Assembly: GCA_951812755.1 (NCBI GenBank)
Contig: OX638329.1
Coordinates: 1,783,339-1,847,338 of the forward strand
Reading direction: 5' to 3'
DNA length: 64,000 bases
DNA from: an uncultured Latescibacterota bacterium
GTDB lineage: Bacteria; Latescibacterota; UBA2968
Part shown: positions 33,289 to 40,927 of the stretch, piece by piece
Layout of the letters: every line of letters starts with the position of its first letter
How positions within the stretch are numbered: position 1 is the first letter of the stretch
Made by a program: the position numbers and the translations under genes
Notes under the pieces: model-generated
Databases searched by the model: none
Seen by the model: the letters and a program-made list of their open reading frames with translations, nothing else
Told to the model about the DNA's origin: nothing

Positions 33289-35655
33289 TCAGGGCATGGG
33301 TTCTGTAATATTTACAATTTGTCCTGCGGATAGGTCTTCTACGACCTGCACGGTTCCGCTCGGCCAGACCACTTTTAGTCGCGTTGCGCGGTCGGCATCT
33401 CCCAGTCCAAAATGGATTGAGTATGGATCGGTTGACCCGAATCCGACGCTTCCGGGCACTTCTCGAAAAAGGGTGCGGTTTCCCACTGTCAGGCGCAATT
33501 TTGCGCCTATGCCAAAACGGTTGCTTTGACGCCCCTGGAGTGTGACCTGTAACCAGCGATTCTGATTTCCCGCCTCATTGCGGTAAAGTGCATTTTCGAA
33601 CAAGTCTCCGTGGTACCATCCGCCTTGCGGTGCATATACATCCAGGTCGCCATCTGCGTCGTAATCGGCAAATGTGATGCCGTGTCCTTTGCCCAGGTGC
33701 CCCATTCCCGCGTATTCGGTCAGGTCGGTGAATGTCCCGTTCCCGTTATTGCGATAAAACCGGTTTGGCTCCAGCCGTCCCAGGTCCGGATCACCCGTCC
33801 CGAAGTACACGTCCAGGTACCCGTCGTTATCTATATCTCCCACATTGCCGCCCATCACGCCGTGGGCATAGATGAATCCCGCTTCGTAGGATACATCTGT
33901 AAAGCGCCAGCCTTCGGCCGGTCCCTCGTTTCGGTACAGTTTGGGCGTTGGATAGGCCGGGTCGGTGGGTGCGGTATAGCCGACCAATTGTCCTTCTAAG
34001 CTTTCCTGAAACCCGGCCAGACAGGTGGTCAGGATATCCAGGTCTCCGTCGTTGTCATAGTCGAAGAAGAACGATACATAGCCCCGAAGTGTGCCGCTTC
34101 CGGCGACGTTGGAAGCCTGTGCTACATCGACAAATGTGCCGTCTCCGCGATTTCGATACAGGGCATTGGGTGTCTCAAAACCGGTGACAAAGAGGTCCAG
34201 GTCGCCGTCTAAGTCATAATCGCCGAAGGCTGCGCCTACTGTACCCAGGTCAAAATGAAGGCCCGCTTCGTCTGTAGTTTCGACAAAGGTTCCATTGTTG
34301 CGGTAGTGCGCGTTTGAGGAGCCATCTCCGGCAATGCCATTTGCTATAAATAAATCCAGGTCGCCATCGTTATCCGTATCGCCCCACAGGGAGACAAATC
34401 CCGATCCCCCGTCATCTGTGCCCGAAGCTGCGGATACATCGGTAAAACGACCTCCATCATTGCGGTAGAGCGCGTTTGGGCCGGGGCCGGACCATCCGCT
34501 GCGGGCGATGTAGAGGTCCAGGTCGCCGTCGTTGTCGTAATCCACAAGATTTCCCGAAAATCCCGAATCCACGTCTTTCAGGCCGATCTGGTTGCTGATA
34601 TCCACAAATCGCGTCCCGTCGTTGCGGTAAAATGCGAGGTACGTGTCGCATCCCTGCGCCAGCAAATCCAGGTCGCCATCGCTGTCGATATCTCCCCAGG
34701 CACTCGGCCCGGCTCCGTCCAATTTGGCTACGCCCAGATCGCGGGCCACATCTGTAAAGCGCACGGGTGCGTCTGCGGTTTCGGGGCGCTGGTCGAAGCG
34801 ATAATAAGACCACAACCACCAGGGATAACCGCCGAGTTTATCGTAGGCTTGTTTCAAATTCCACTGGGTGCGCAAAAACCATTCGTCTGTTTCCGGCAGG
34901 GCGCGCAGCAGATTTAAGAATGTCTCGGCTGATTTTCGGTAATGTCCTGCGCGGTAATAGGCCACGCCCAGACGATCGGGTACGCGCAGGTCCAGGCGGT
35001 CCTTTTGCATCTGCATCGCCACTTTCAAGCGCTCAATTGCCGCTTCGTAATCCCCCATTCTCAGAAGGGCGAGGCCGGCCAGATAGCGAGCTTCTGCATC
35101 GTTTAAGGCGTTATCGGATAATTTATCGGCGTGGTGAAACGCGCGTTCCAGCAAGATGCGGGAATCGTTCAGGGGCATGATCTGTCCGCTACTTCCCATC
35201 TTCTGATTTTCAAACCAGATGGTTTCCCCGCCCAGCAGATAGGTGACGTATTCTTTTCGCACGTCCAGCATCAGGGGTTGTTTTATGAGAGCCGCTTCAA
35301 ATTGCGCTGCTGCACGGGCGGGTTCTCGCTGTGATCGGTAAAGCCGCGCAAGCCATGTTCGCGCTTCAACTGCATTCGGATTGCGGGCTACAGCTCGCTC
35401 AAATGCGGTTATCGCTTCGGGGCGGTCTTGAATTGCGAGCACTTTGCCCAGGTGGAGATAGGCCGCGCTTTGCGTTGAATCGATTTGAATACATCGGCGG
35501 AACTCGGCCTCAGCCGCTTCGTACTGCGACCGCCGCATGCTTTCCATTCCCTGCTGGAGATGCGTGGCATAATCCATCCGCATGCCCGGCGAAGTCTCTC
35601 TTTGCCCATCGCATCCGATTGACAGGACAATCAGTAGCAGAAGGATTATAATCAT
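33289..35655 (-). CDS. Lipoprotein: TPRs followed by FG-GAP propeller and ASPIC/UnbV
   Basis: About 788 residues from ATG 35655, chosen over 35673 because it begins right after the ATPase stop and gives a lipoprotein signal IIILLLLIVLSIGC. Residues 30-250 are TPRs (AEFRRCIQIDSTQSAAYLHLG, AVARNPNAVEARTWLARLYR). Residues 265-670 are FG-GAP repeats with DxDGDLDL loops. The last 90 residues are ASPIC/UnbV (FGIGAKLRLTVGNRTLF). It unites in one chain the two domain classes seen as separate genes at 27690 and 29711. It lies downstream of an FtsX-type transporter, which may release or extract it. Confidence 0.88.
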   Translation of the reverse strand: MIIILLLLIVLSIGCDGQRETSPGMRMDYATHLQQGMESMRRSQYEAAEAEFRRCIQIDSTQSAAYLHLGKVLAIQDRPEAITAFERAVARNPNAVEARTWLARLYRSQREPARAAAQFEAALIKQPLMLDVRKEYVTYLLGGETIWFENQKMGSSGQIMPLNDSRILLERAFHHADKLSDNALNDAEARYLAGLALLRMGDYEAAIERLKVAMQMQKDRLDLRVPDRLGVAYYRAGHYRKSAETFLNLLRALPETDEWFLRTQWNLKQAYDKLGGYPWWLWSYYRFDQRPETADAPVRFTDVARDLGVAKLDGAGPSAWGDIDSDGDLDLLAQGCDTYLAFYRNDGTRFVDISNQIGLKDVDSGFSGNLVDYDNDGDLDLYIARSGWSGPGPNALYRNDGGRFTDVSAASGTDDGGSGFVSLWGDTDNDGDLDLFIANGIAGDGSSNAHYRNNGTFVETTDEAGLHFDLGTVGAAFGDYDLDGDLDLFVTGFETPNALYRNRGDGTFVDVAQASNVAGSGTLRGYVSFFFDYDNDGDLDILTTCLAGFQESLEGQLVGYTAPTDPAYPTPKLYRNEGPAEGWRFTDVSYEAGFIYAHGVMGGNVGDIDNDGYLDVYFGTGDPDLGRLEPNRFYRNNGNGTFTDLTEYAGMGHLGKGHGITFADYDADGDLDVYAPQGGWYHGDLFENALYRNEAGNQNRWLQVTLQGRQSNRFGIGAKLRLTVGNRTLFREVPGSVGFGSTDPYSIHFGLGDADRATRLKVVWPSGTVQVVEDLSAGQIVNITEPMP

Positions 35656-35656
35656 G

Positions 35657-36319
35657 TCAGACCACCCGTCCATCTACGAGTTTTATCTGGCGGTCTGCTC
35701 GATTTGCCAGATCCAGGTTGTGCGTGGATAGCACGATTGTCACTCCTTCGGTGTGGTTCATATCCCGCAACAACGCCACAATCTCATTCCCCCGTTTTGA
35801 ATCCAGGTTGCCAGTTGGTTCATCTGCGAGCAAGATCTCGGGGTTGTTTACGAGTGCGCGTGCAATGGCCACCCGTTGCTGTTCACCCCCCGATAGTTCG
35901 CGGGGCAGGTGATCTGATCGGTGCTGCAAATCCACGCGCGCCAGCAAGTCCCTTACCCGGTCGCGTTGATGTAGTGCGCGAGAAAAGAGGAGGGGGAGTG
36001 TCACATTTTCTTCGACGGTCAATGTGGGTACCAGGCAATAGTCTTGAAATACGAATCCCACGTATTGCCGGCGCATGGTTTCCAGGTCTTTGCCGCGCAA
36101 GGTACTTACATCTCGACCCAGCAATTTCAAAAGGCCCGATGTGGGGCGGTCCAGACACCCCAGAAGGTTCAATAGGGTTGTTTTTCCCGCGCCCGACGCG
36201 CCCGTGATGGCTACAAATTCGCCGGGTTCTACGATCAGATCTACACCGAATAACGCTGCGATTTCCTCGGCTGAACGGCGGTATATGCGGGTGAGTCCCT
36301 GTGCAAAAATAGCCGCCAT
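35657..36319 (-). CDS. ABC transporter ATPase, LolD/MacB type
   Basis: About 220 residues from ATG 36319, 2 nt after the permease stop. It has Walker A GASGAGKTT, signature LSGGEQQR and Walker B ILLADEPTGNLD, the form specific to MacB/LolD/FtsE-like ATPases that drive mechanotransmission rather than transport through the membrane. It partners the FtsX-type permease at 36322 and likely works on lipoproteins or a periplasmic substrate. Confidence 0.9.
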   Translation of the reverse strand: MAAIFAQGLTRIYRRSAEEIAALFGVDLIVEPGEFVAITGASGAGKTTLLNLLGCLDRPTSGLLKLLGRDVSTLRGKDLETMRRQYVGFVFQDYCLVPTLTVEENVTLPLLFSRALHQRDRVRDLLARVDLQHRSDHLPRELSGGEQQRVAIARALVNNPEILLADEPTGNLDSKRGNEIVALLRDMNHTEGVTIVLSTHNLDLANRADRQIKLVDGRVV

Positions 36320-36321
36320 CG

Positions 36322-37491
36322 TCAGCGCATCCACGCAATGGGATGCAGGCGGGAAGCCCGCCACCCCGGTATGATTCCAGCCAGTATGCCCATGCCGACT
36401 GCCATTGCGATCCCGCCGATTAGTAATACGCCATCAATTTGCACCAGTACGCCTGGGGGGGCAAATGGGAGAATCGCGCGTACGGCTTCAGATGCCATGC
36501 GGCTGCCCAGAATCGCTATTCCGCCACCTGCGATTCCGCCTATGGTGCAGATTGTCAATGCCTCTGCACAGATCAATGCAAATACATCGCCCCGAGATGC
36601 TCCTATTGCTCGCATTACGCCGATCTCCCGAGTCCGTTCAAAGACCGCGATTAGCATGGTATTCATCACGCCGAGTACTGCAATTGCCACAGCTACGATG
36701 GCGACTGTTCCGATGAAAAACCGCGCTGTGCCCAGGAGGTCGAGAAGGGTTCGCTGGACCTGCGCCATGGTGATAACCTGCACCGAGGGTATTTCGAATA
36801 CGCGTTCCGAAAATTCGTCTATTCGGGACAGGTCTTTTAATTTTACGCCGATGCCTGTGAGCTTCTCCTTTTTGTCGAAGAGGCGTTGCGCTACCCCAAG
36901 CGGCACAAAGATGGTGCCGTCGTCCTGCGTTCCGCTGCGGTCAAAAACGCCGCGCACGCGGAATGTTTGTCCCATTCCCTTGAGCGGAAAGTCGTCTCCG
37001 ATATTTTTCCGATAATACGCCGCTACGCTGTATCCCAGAATTACCTCGTCGGTTGCGCCTTCGCCGAACCACTCGCCCCGCTGGAAGGTCAACCAGGGTT
37101 TCATTTTCAGAAAGCTGTCTTCTATTCCCGTTACCAGAGAAAATCCCTCCCGGTGTACGGGAAGCGATCCGAGGAATAACCGCGTCGTGGTCGCTACATC
37201 GGCGTCTCGAAGAATTTCTCGGTGGATGGCTTCATCCATATACATTGGAATTACCCCGCCTTGCATCAACAGGGTCGCGGCTTCGTAGGGGCATCCTTTT
37301 GAGGTGACCAGTACGTGATAACCCAGGCGGTCAATGCTGTGGATGAGGGATGTGCGGTATCCGGTTCCCAGGCCCAGGAGGCTGACCAGTACGCATACGG
37401 ATAGGGCCACGCCGCTTATTGTCAACGCGCTTCGCGTGCGGTGTCGCCGCAGTTCTTTCAGGACGACGCTTATAAATTGAAAAATGACCAA
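36322..37491 (-). CDS. MacB/FtsX-type ABC permease
   Basis: A 389-residue membrane protein: an N-terminal helix (SALTISGVALSVCVLVSLL), a periplasmic MacB_PCD domain of about 210 residues with FLGSLPVHREGFSLVTGI and GATDEVILGYSVA, and three C-terminal helices with ARFFIGTVAIVAVAIAVLG and TREIGVMRAIGASRGDVFALI, the FtsX signature. The start codon is TTG at 37491 with AAGGA close by; it overlaps the upstream lipoprotein by 22 bp. Function: MacB- or LolCE-like extrusion or lipoprotein release. Confidence 0.88.
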   Translation of the reverse strand: MVIFQFISVVLKELRRHRTRSALTISGVALSVCVLVSLLGLGTGYRTSLIHSIDRLGYHVLVTSKGCPYEAATLLMQGGVIPMYMDEAIHREILRDADVATTTRLFLGSLPVHREGFSLVTGIEDSFLKMKPWLTFQRGEWFGEGATDEVILGYSVAAYYRKNIGDDFPLKGMGQTFRVRGVFDRSGTQDDGTIFVPLGVAQRLFDKKEKLTGIGVKLKDLSRIDEFSERVFEIPSVQVITMAQVQRTLLDLLGTARFFIGTVAIVAVAIAVLGVMNTMLIAVFERTREIGVMRAIGASRGDVFALICAEALTICTIGGIAGGGIAILGSRMASEAVRAILPFAPPGVLVQIDGVLLIGGIAMAVGMGILAGIIPGWRASRLHPIAWMR

Positions 37492-37865
37492 ATCCTTGTC
37501 CTTTTGCGGTGGATTTCTACGCCTTTTCCCATCAGGCGCAGATCGCCTGCGATGCGTTTTACGACGCCCACGACGCGCAGGGAGTCGCCAGAGATATTGC
37601 GGGGGACGGTTATGGTCCGTCCCTGTTCCAGGTCAATCAGTATATGTTGCATGCTGTCTTGTAGTACAAACCAGCATCCCATGTGCTGGCATACCTGTCC
37701 CACGCGGCCCGATAGTACTACGCGCTGTTCGAGAAATGCGGCTGGACGATCCAGGACTTCTTTGATCCGGGTCGCGCGATTGGAAGGCACGGCTTCGCCC
37801 ACTTGCTGCATTTTCGCAGAATCGCATCCGATTATCAGGATCAGGAGTAGCAGATACAGACGCAT
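37470..37865 (-). CDS. OB-fold-like lipoprotein (DUF4920-like)
   Basis: A 131-residue lipoprotein with signal MRLYLLLLILIIGC. The mature part has RVVLSGRVGQVCQHMGCWFVLQD then TVPRNISGDSLRVVGVVK, the strand and Cys pattern of DUF4920/OB-fold proteins, in which two Cys may bind metal or form a disulfide. It sits first in the operon with the FtsX permease (22-bp overlap), so it may be the transporter's periplasmic partner. It is divergent from the octaheme cytochrome (108 nt). Confidence 0.72.
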   Translation of the reverse strand: MRLYLLLLILIIGCDSAKMQQVGEAVPSNRATRIKEVLDRPAAFLEQRVVLSGRVGQVCQHMGCWFVLQDSMQHILIDLEQGRTITVPRNISGDSLRVVGVVKRIAGDLRLMGKGVEIHRKRTRIWSFFNL

Positions 37866-37973
37866 CTATATATCCCCAGTTTTTGCGTGACGCCTGCCAT
37901 AAGAGATGATATTTTGTTTATGGGATAAAATCAAGGGATTCCCCCATCTATTTTCTGTGACGGGAATATGCCC

Positions 37974-39809
37974 ATGAAAAAAGTTTCCGCTATGCTATGG
38001 ATCGTTGGCGTCTGTCTGGCGTGTAAGCCCTCTCAACCCGATGTATCTACGGAGTTCGTCGGCGTAGAGGGCTGTGCGAGTTGCCACATGGAAGCGTATC
38101 AAAAATGGCAGCGCACGACCCATGCGACTTCGATGCAAGAAGCGACGCCGCAGACTGTTAAGGGCGATTTTATAAAAGACAACGTCTATACTTTCGGCGG
38201 TGTTACTTCCACGATGAGCCTTCAAGATGGTCGCTATTTCATTACGACACCGGGGGCCGATGGGGCGCAAGGTACCCACGAAGTTCTCTACACTATTGGC
38301 GACCGGGATACACAGTGGTACATTACCGAGCTTCCCGGAGGGCATTTGCAGATTCTTCCGGCTTATTTCGATGTTCGCAGAAATACCTGGTACAATCCCG
38401 TTGAAGGTATTATCGCCTCGCCGTCCGAACAGCCCTTAGACCCTGGCGATATCTCGTTCTGGATGCATTTTGGGCGCAATTGGAGCGCGCAGTGTTTTGA
38501 TTGCCACGCCAGCCAGATTGCGGTCAATTACGATCCCGATGTGGGTACTTATGATTCCCGCTGGGTAGATTTGAGTATCAATTGCGAGACCTGCCACGGT
38601 CCCAGTCAGGGTCATGTCGCGTTTTGGGAGAGAGCACTGACAGATGCCGAAGCCGCCAGTATGCAGGATACTTCGCTGGTAGATTTAAAAACACTGACCG
38701 CAGAACAATCCGTAGAACTCTGCGCGCAGTGCCACGCGACCAAGCGCATTTTGAAATTGGGCTATCGACCCGGCGACAATTTTTACGATTTTTACGAACC
38801 TATTGTTCTGGATTTTGGAGGTATGTGGCCCGATGGGCGCTACCGGCATCTCGCGTATAATTATACGGCGCTCACGCTCAGTCCCTGTTATACAGAGGGC
38901 GGGGTGACGTGTTTGACGTGTCATCCGTCCCATGGTCCGGAGGAAAAAAAGAAGACAAGGGCAGATTTCGACGGTATATGTATGCAGTGTCACCGGGATA
39001 TAAAGCCCCAGGAACACAGCCACCACGAGCAGCCCATCGCCTGTGTGGATTGCCACATGCCCCCTATTCCAGAAGTGCGCCGGGTGCGCGTGTTTGACCA
39101 TCGCATTGCGTCTCCGGTTCCGGCGAATACGGTGCGTTTTGGCATTCCAAATGCCTGCGGCGAATGCCACGGGGACCGCACGCCCGAATGGGCTGTGGAA
39201 AAGACAGAAGCCTGGTGGGGGAAACAGGATGATTATCTTTTTCAAACAGCCGCTATCGCACTGGGGCGACAGGGCAACCCGATGGCTGTATCGCCCCTGA
39301 AAGACGAGTTGCTCGATCTATCCAACAATCCCACGCGTCGGGCGTCTGCAGCCCTTCTTCTGGGACGCACCCGTTCCGCGCAGGCAGTGCCTGTCCTCCT
39401 CAACGCTTTGAAAGATCCGCATCCGCTCATCCGCGCAAAGGCGGTAGAAGGTCTGGGTTTGATCGGTCAGGCGCGGGTTGTGCCCGCTTTGATTCCATTG
39501 TTAGACGATCCAATTCGGATTGTGCGGTTTGCCCTCGTGCCGGCTGTCGAAAATCTGGGTGCATACCATCTCAAGGGCCAGGACTACGAGCGCTATGAAG
39601 CTGTTTTCGCCGAATACGAACAAGCGGGTAAAGAGGTCTGGGCGACGGATCCCTATGTGCATACTTTTCTCGGATGGTGTTATATGAGGCGGGGGAATAC
39701 GGAATTGGCCTGGCGCGCTTTCCAGCGGGCACTGCGGATATGGCCCGGTATTGAGGATGCGGCCAGAGGACTGGCGCAGATACATAACTTAGAAAAAAAT
39801 GACCGATGA
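37974..39809 (+). CDS. Octaheme c-type cytochrome lipoprotein with HEAT and TPR C-terminus
   Basis: About 611 residues from ATG 37974 (ATG 37968 is equally possible). Signal MKKVSAMLWIVGVCLAC has a lipobox. Eight CXXCH haem motifs lie in the first 390 residues: CASCH, CFDCH, CETCH, CAQCH, CLTCH, CMQCH, CVDCH and CGECH. Residues 420-540 are HEAT-like repeats (NPTRRASAALLLGRTRSAQA, HPLIRAKAVEGLGLIGQARV), and the last 50 are one TPR. Fused cytochrome-HEAT-TPR chains occur in FCB and Planctomycete genomes. It would be exported and carry electrons in the periplasm or to the surface. A terminator overlaps its stop. Confidence 0.88.
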   Translation: MKKVSAMLWIVGVCLACKPSQPDVSTEFVGVEGCASCHMEAYQKWQRTTHATSMQEATPQTVKGDFIKDNVYTFGGVTSTMSLQDGRYFITTPGADGAQGTHEVLYTIGDRDTQWYITELPGGHLQILPAYFDVRRNTWYNPVEGIIASPSEQPLDPGDISFWMHFGRNWSAQCFDCHASQIAVNYDPDVGTYDSRWVDLSINCETCHGPSQGHVAFWERALTDAEAASMQDTSLVDLKTLTAEQSVELCAQCHATKRILKLGYRPGDNFYDFYEPIVLDFGGMWPDGRYRHLAYNYTALTLSPCYTEGGVTCLTCHPSHGPEEKKKTRADFDGICMQCHRDIKPQEHSHHEQPIACVDCHMPPIPEVRRVRVFDHRIASPVPANTVRFGIPNACGECHGDRTPEWAVEKTEAWWGKQDDYLFQTAAIALGRQGNPMAVSPLKDELLDLSNNPTRRASAALLLGRTRSAQAVPVLLNALKDPHPLIRAKAVEGLGLIGQARVVPALIPLLDDPIRIVRFALVPAVENLGAYHLKGQDYERYEAVFAEYEQAGKEVWATDPYVHTFLGWCYMRRGNTELAWRAFQRALRIWPGIEDAARGLAQIHNLEKNDR

Positions 39810-39835
39810 GTACAGGACTCACCGGTCGTTTTTTT
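39794..39835. terminator. Bidirectional Rho-independent terminator
   Basis: Stem GACCGATGAGT (39801-39811) pairs with ACTCACCGGTC (39817-39827) around the loop ACAGG, with one A-C mismatch, flanked by A7 on the left and T7 (39829-39835) on the right. It overlaps the end of the cytochrome gene and lies between it and the convergent PorV-like gene, so it can stop both transcripts. Confidence 0.85.
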
Positions 39836-39851
39836 GGATTTGGAGCGTTCG

Positions 39852-40868
39852 TTAGAACGATCCGGTTATCGATACGCGCAAGGGCGGATCAAACAGTGTA
39901 CCGAAACTTATATATGCAAAATCGACGCCGATCTTCCGCCCTACGCCCAAATCCTTTTGGACGCCGCCGCCCAATGTCCAGGTACCCAGGTCGTAGCGCC
40001 CCCGGTAACCGGCCCGCAGTGCCAGCGTGTTGGCCACCCATAATTCACCGCCTACGTGCCAGCGCTCGCGGTCGTCAATGTGATGTATCAACTCGGCCGC
40101 TACCGTCAGATACGTGGGGTCGCCCTTGCGTCCATAAGGCTCCATGGCCAAAGCGATGGTGTAGAGCAGGGGCTGGGCAATTGACGTGCCTTGCGGCAGA
40201 GAACCGGGAATTACGAGTTCCTGGTCTTTGCCGAAGTTGCGAAGTGTCATGGCCAGGCGCGAACTGCCAAATCCGGTATAAAAAACACTGGAAAAGTCGA
40301 ATGAGGCACTGTTGATCTTGTCCTGGTCCAGCGTCTCTTGAATCCACTTTACAGACACGCCCAGCGACAATTTGTCCGTCATCTTATAGGCATAACCGAA
40401 GTTTATGAAAATATCGCCGGCCGATATATCCCGCGTGAAACGCCCTTGCGGATCCAGAGGCGTGGTCTCGCGGGAGGTGCCCGCGTCAAACTGAACGACC
40501 GACAGTCCAAAGGTCTGCTGGCCGTATCGCCAGGCGACCGCGCCGTTGAAAAATTTTGAATCTACCATCCAGCGCGTATATCCCAGGGTATATTCGAATC
40601 GCTCAATGTGGGTCAATGCGGCTGTGTTCCAGAACATCGCATTGATGTCGTCGGCTGCGGCTGTAAATGCATCGCCCATTGCTGCTGCCCGCGCGCTTTG
40701 CCCCACCTTCAACGCGTGGAACGATGCCCGCCCGGTTCCGTGGAACTCTTTTGTTCGATGCTGCCCTGCGCGCACGCCGGACGGCAATTGATATTGCTGT
40801 GTCCAGGCTTCTGAACCCATAAGTCCGACAGCCAGGAGCATCGTATAAATCGCAGTTAATCGTTTCAC
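39852..40868 (-). CDS. PorV/PorQ-family outer-membrane beta-barrel protein
   Basis: About 338 residues from GTG 40868, with AAGGAG 8 nt upstream (GTG 40874 would be too close). Signal VKRLTAIYTMLLAVGLMGSEAWTQ... ends near residue 24. The mature part matches PorV/PorQ/UPF0164: FHALKVGQSARAAAMGDAFT and DDINAMFWNTAALTHIERFE, then alternating barrel strands to a C-terminal Phe (RVSITGSF). In Bacteroidota PorV shuttles cargo of the type IX secretion system. The upstream gene encodes a protein with a T9SS-like tail, in the same operon, 53 nt away. Confidence 0.85.
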   Translation of the reverse strand: MKRLTAIYTMLLAVGLMGSEAWTQQYQLPSGVRAGQHRTKEFHGTGRASFHALKVGQSARAAAMGDAFTAAADDINAMFWNTAALTHIERFEYTLGYTRWMVDSKFFNGAVAWRYGQQTFGLSVVQFDAGTSRETTPLDPQGRFTRDISAGDIFINFGYAYKMTDKLSLGVSVKWIQETLDQDKINSASFDFSSVFYTGFGSSRLAMTLRNFGKDQELVIPGSLPQGTSIAQPLLYTIALAMEPYGRKGDPTYLTVAAELIHHIDDRERWHVGGELWVANTLALRAGYRGRYDLGTWTLGGGVQKDLGVGRKIGVDFAYISFGTLFDPPLRVSITGSF

Positions 40869-40889
40869 ATCCACTCTCCTTTGTTTGTA

Positions 40890-40917
40890 GAGAGACGGAA
40901 CAGAGTGTCCGCCTCTC
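40890..40917 (-). other. Intercistronic hairpin
   Basis: GAGAGACGGA (40890-40899) pairs with TCCGCCTCTC (40908-40917) with one mismatch, in the gap between the tailed secreted protein and the PorV-like gene. No T-tract follows on the transcript strand, so it is more likely an mRNA processing or stabilising structure than a terminator. Confidence 0.45.
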
Positions 40918-40927
40918 CTGTCGGTCT

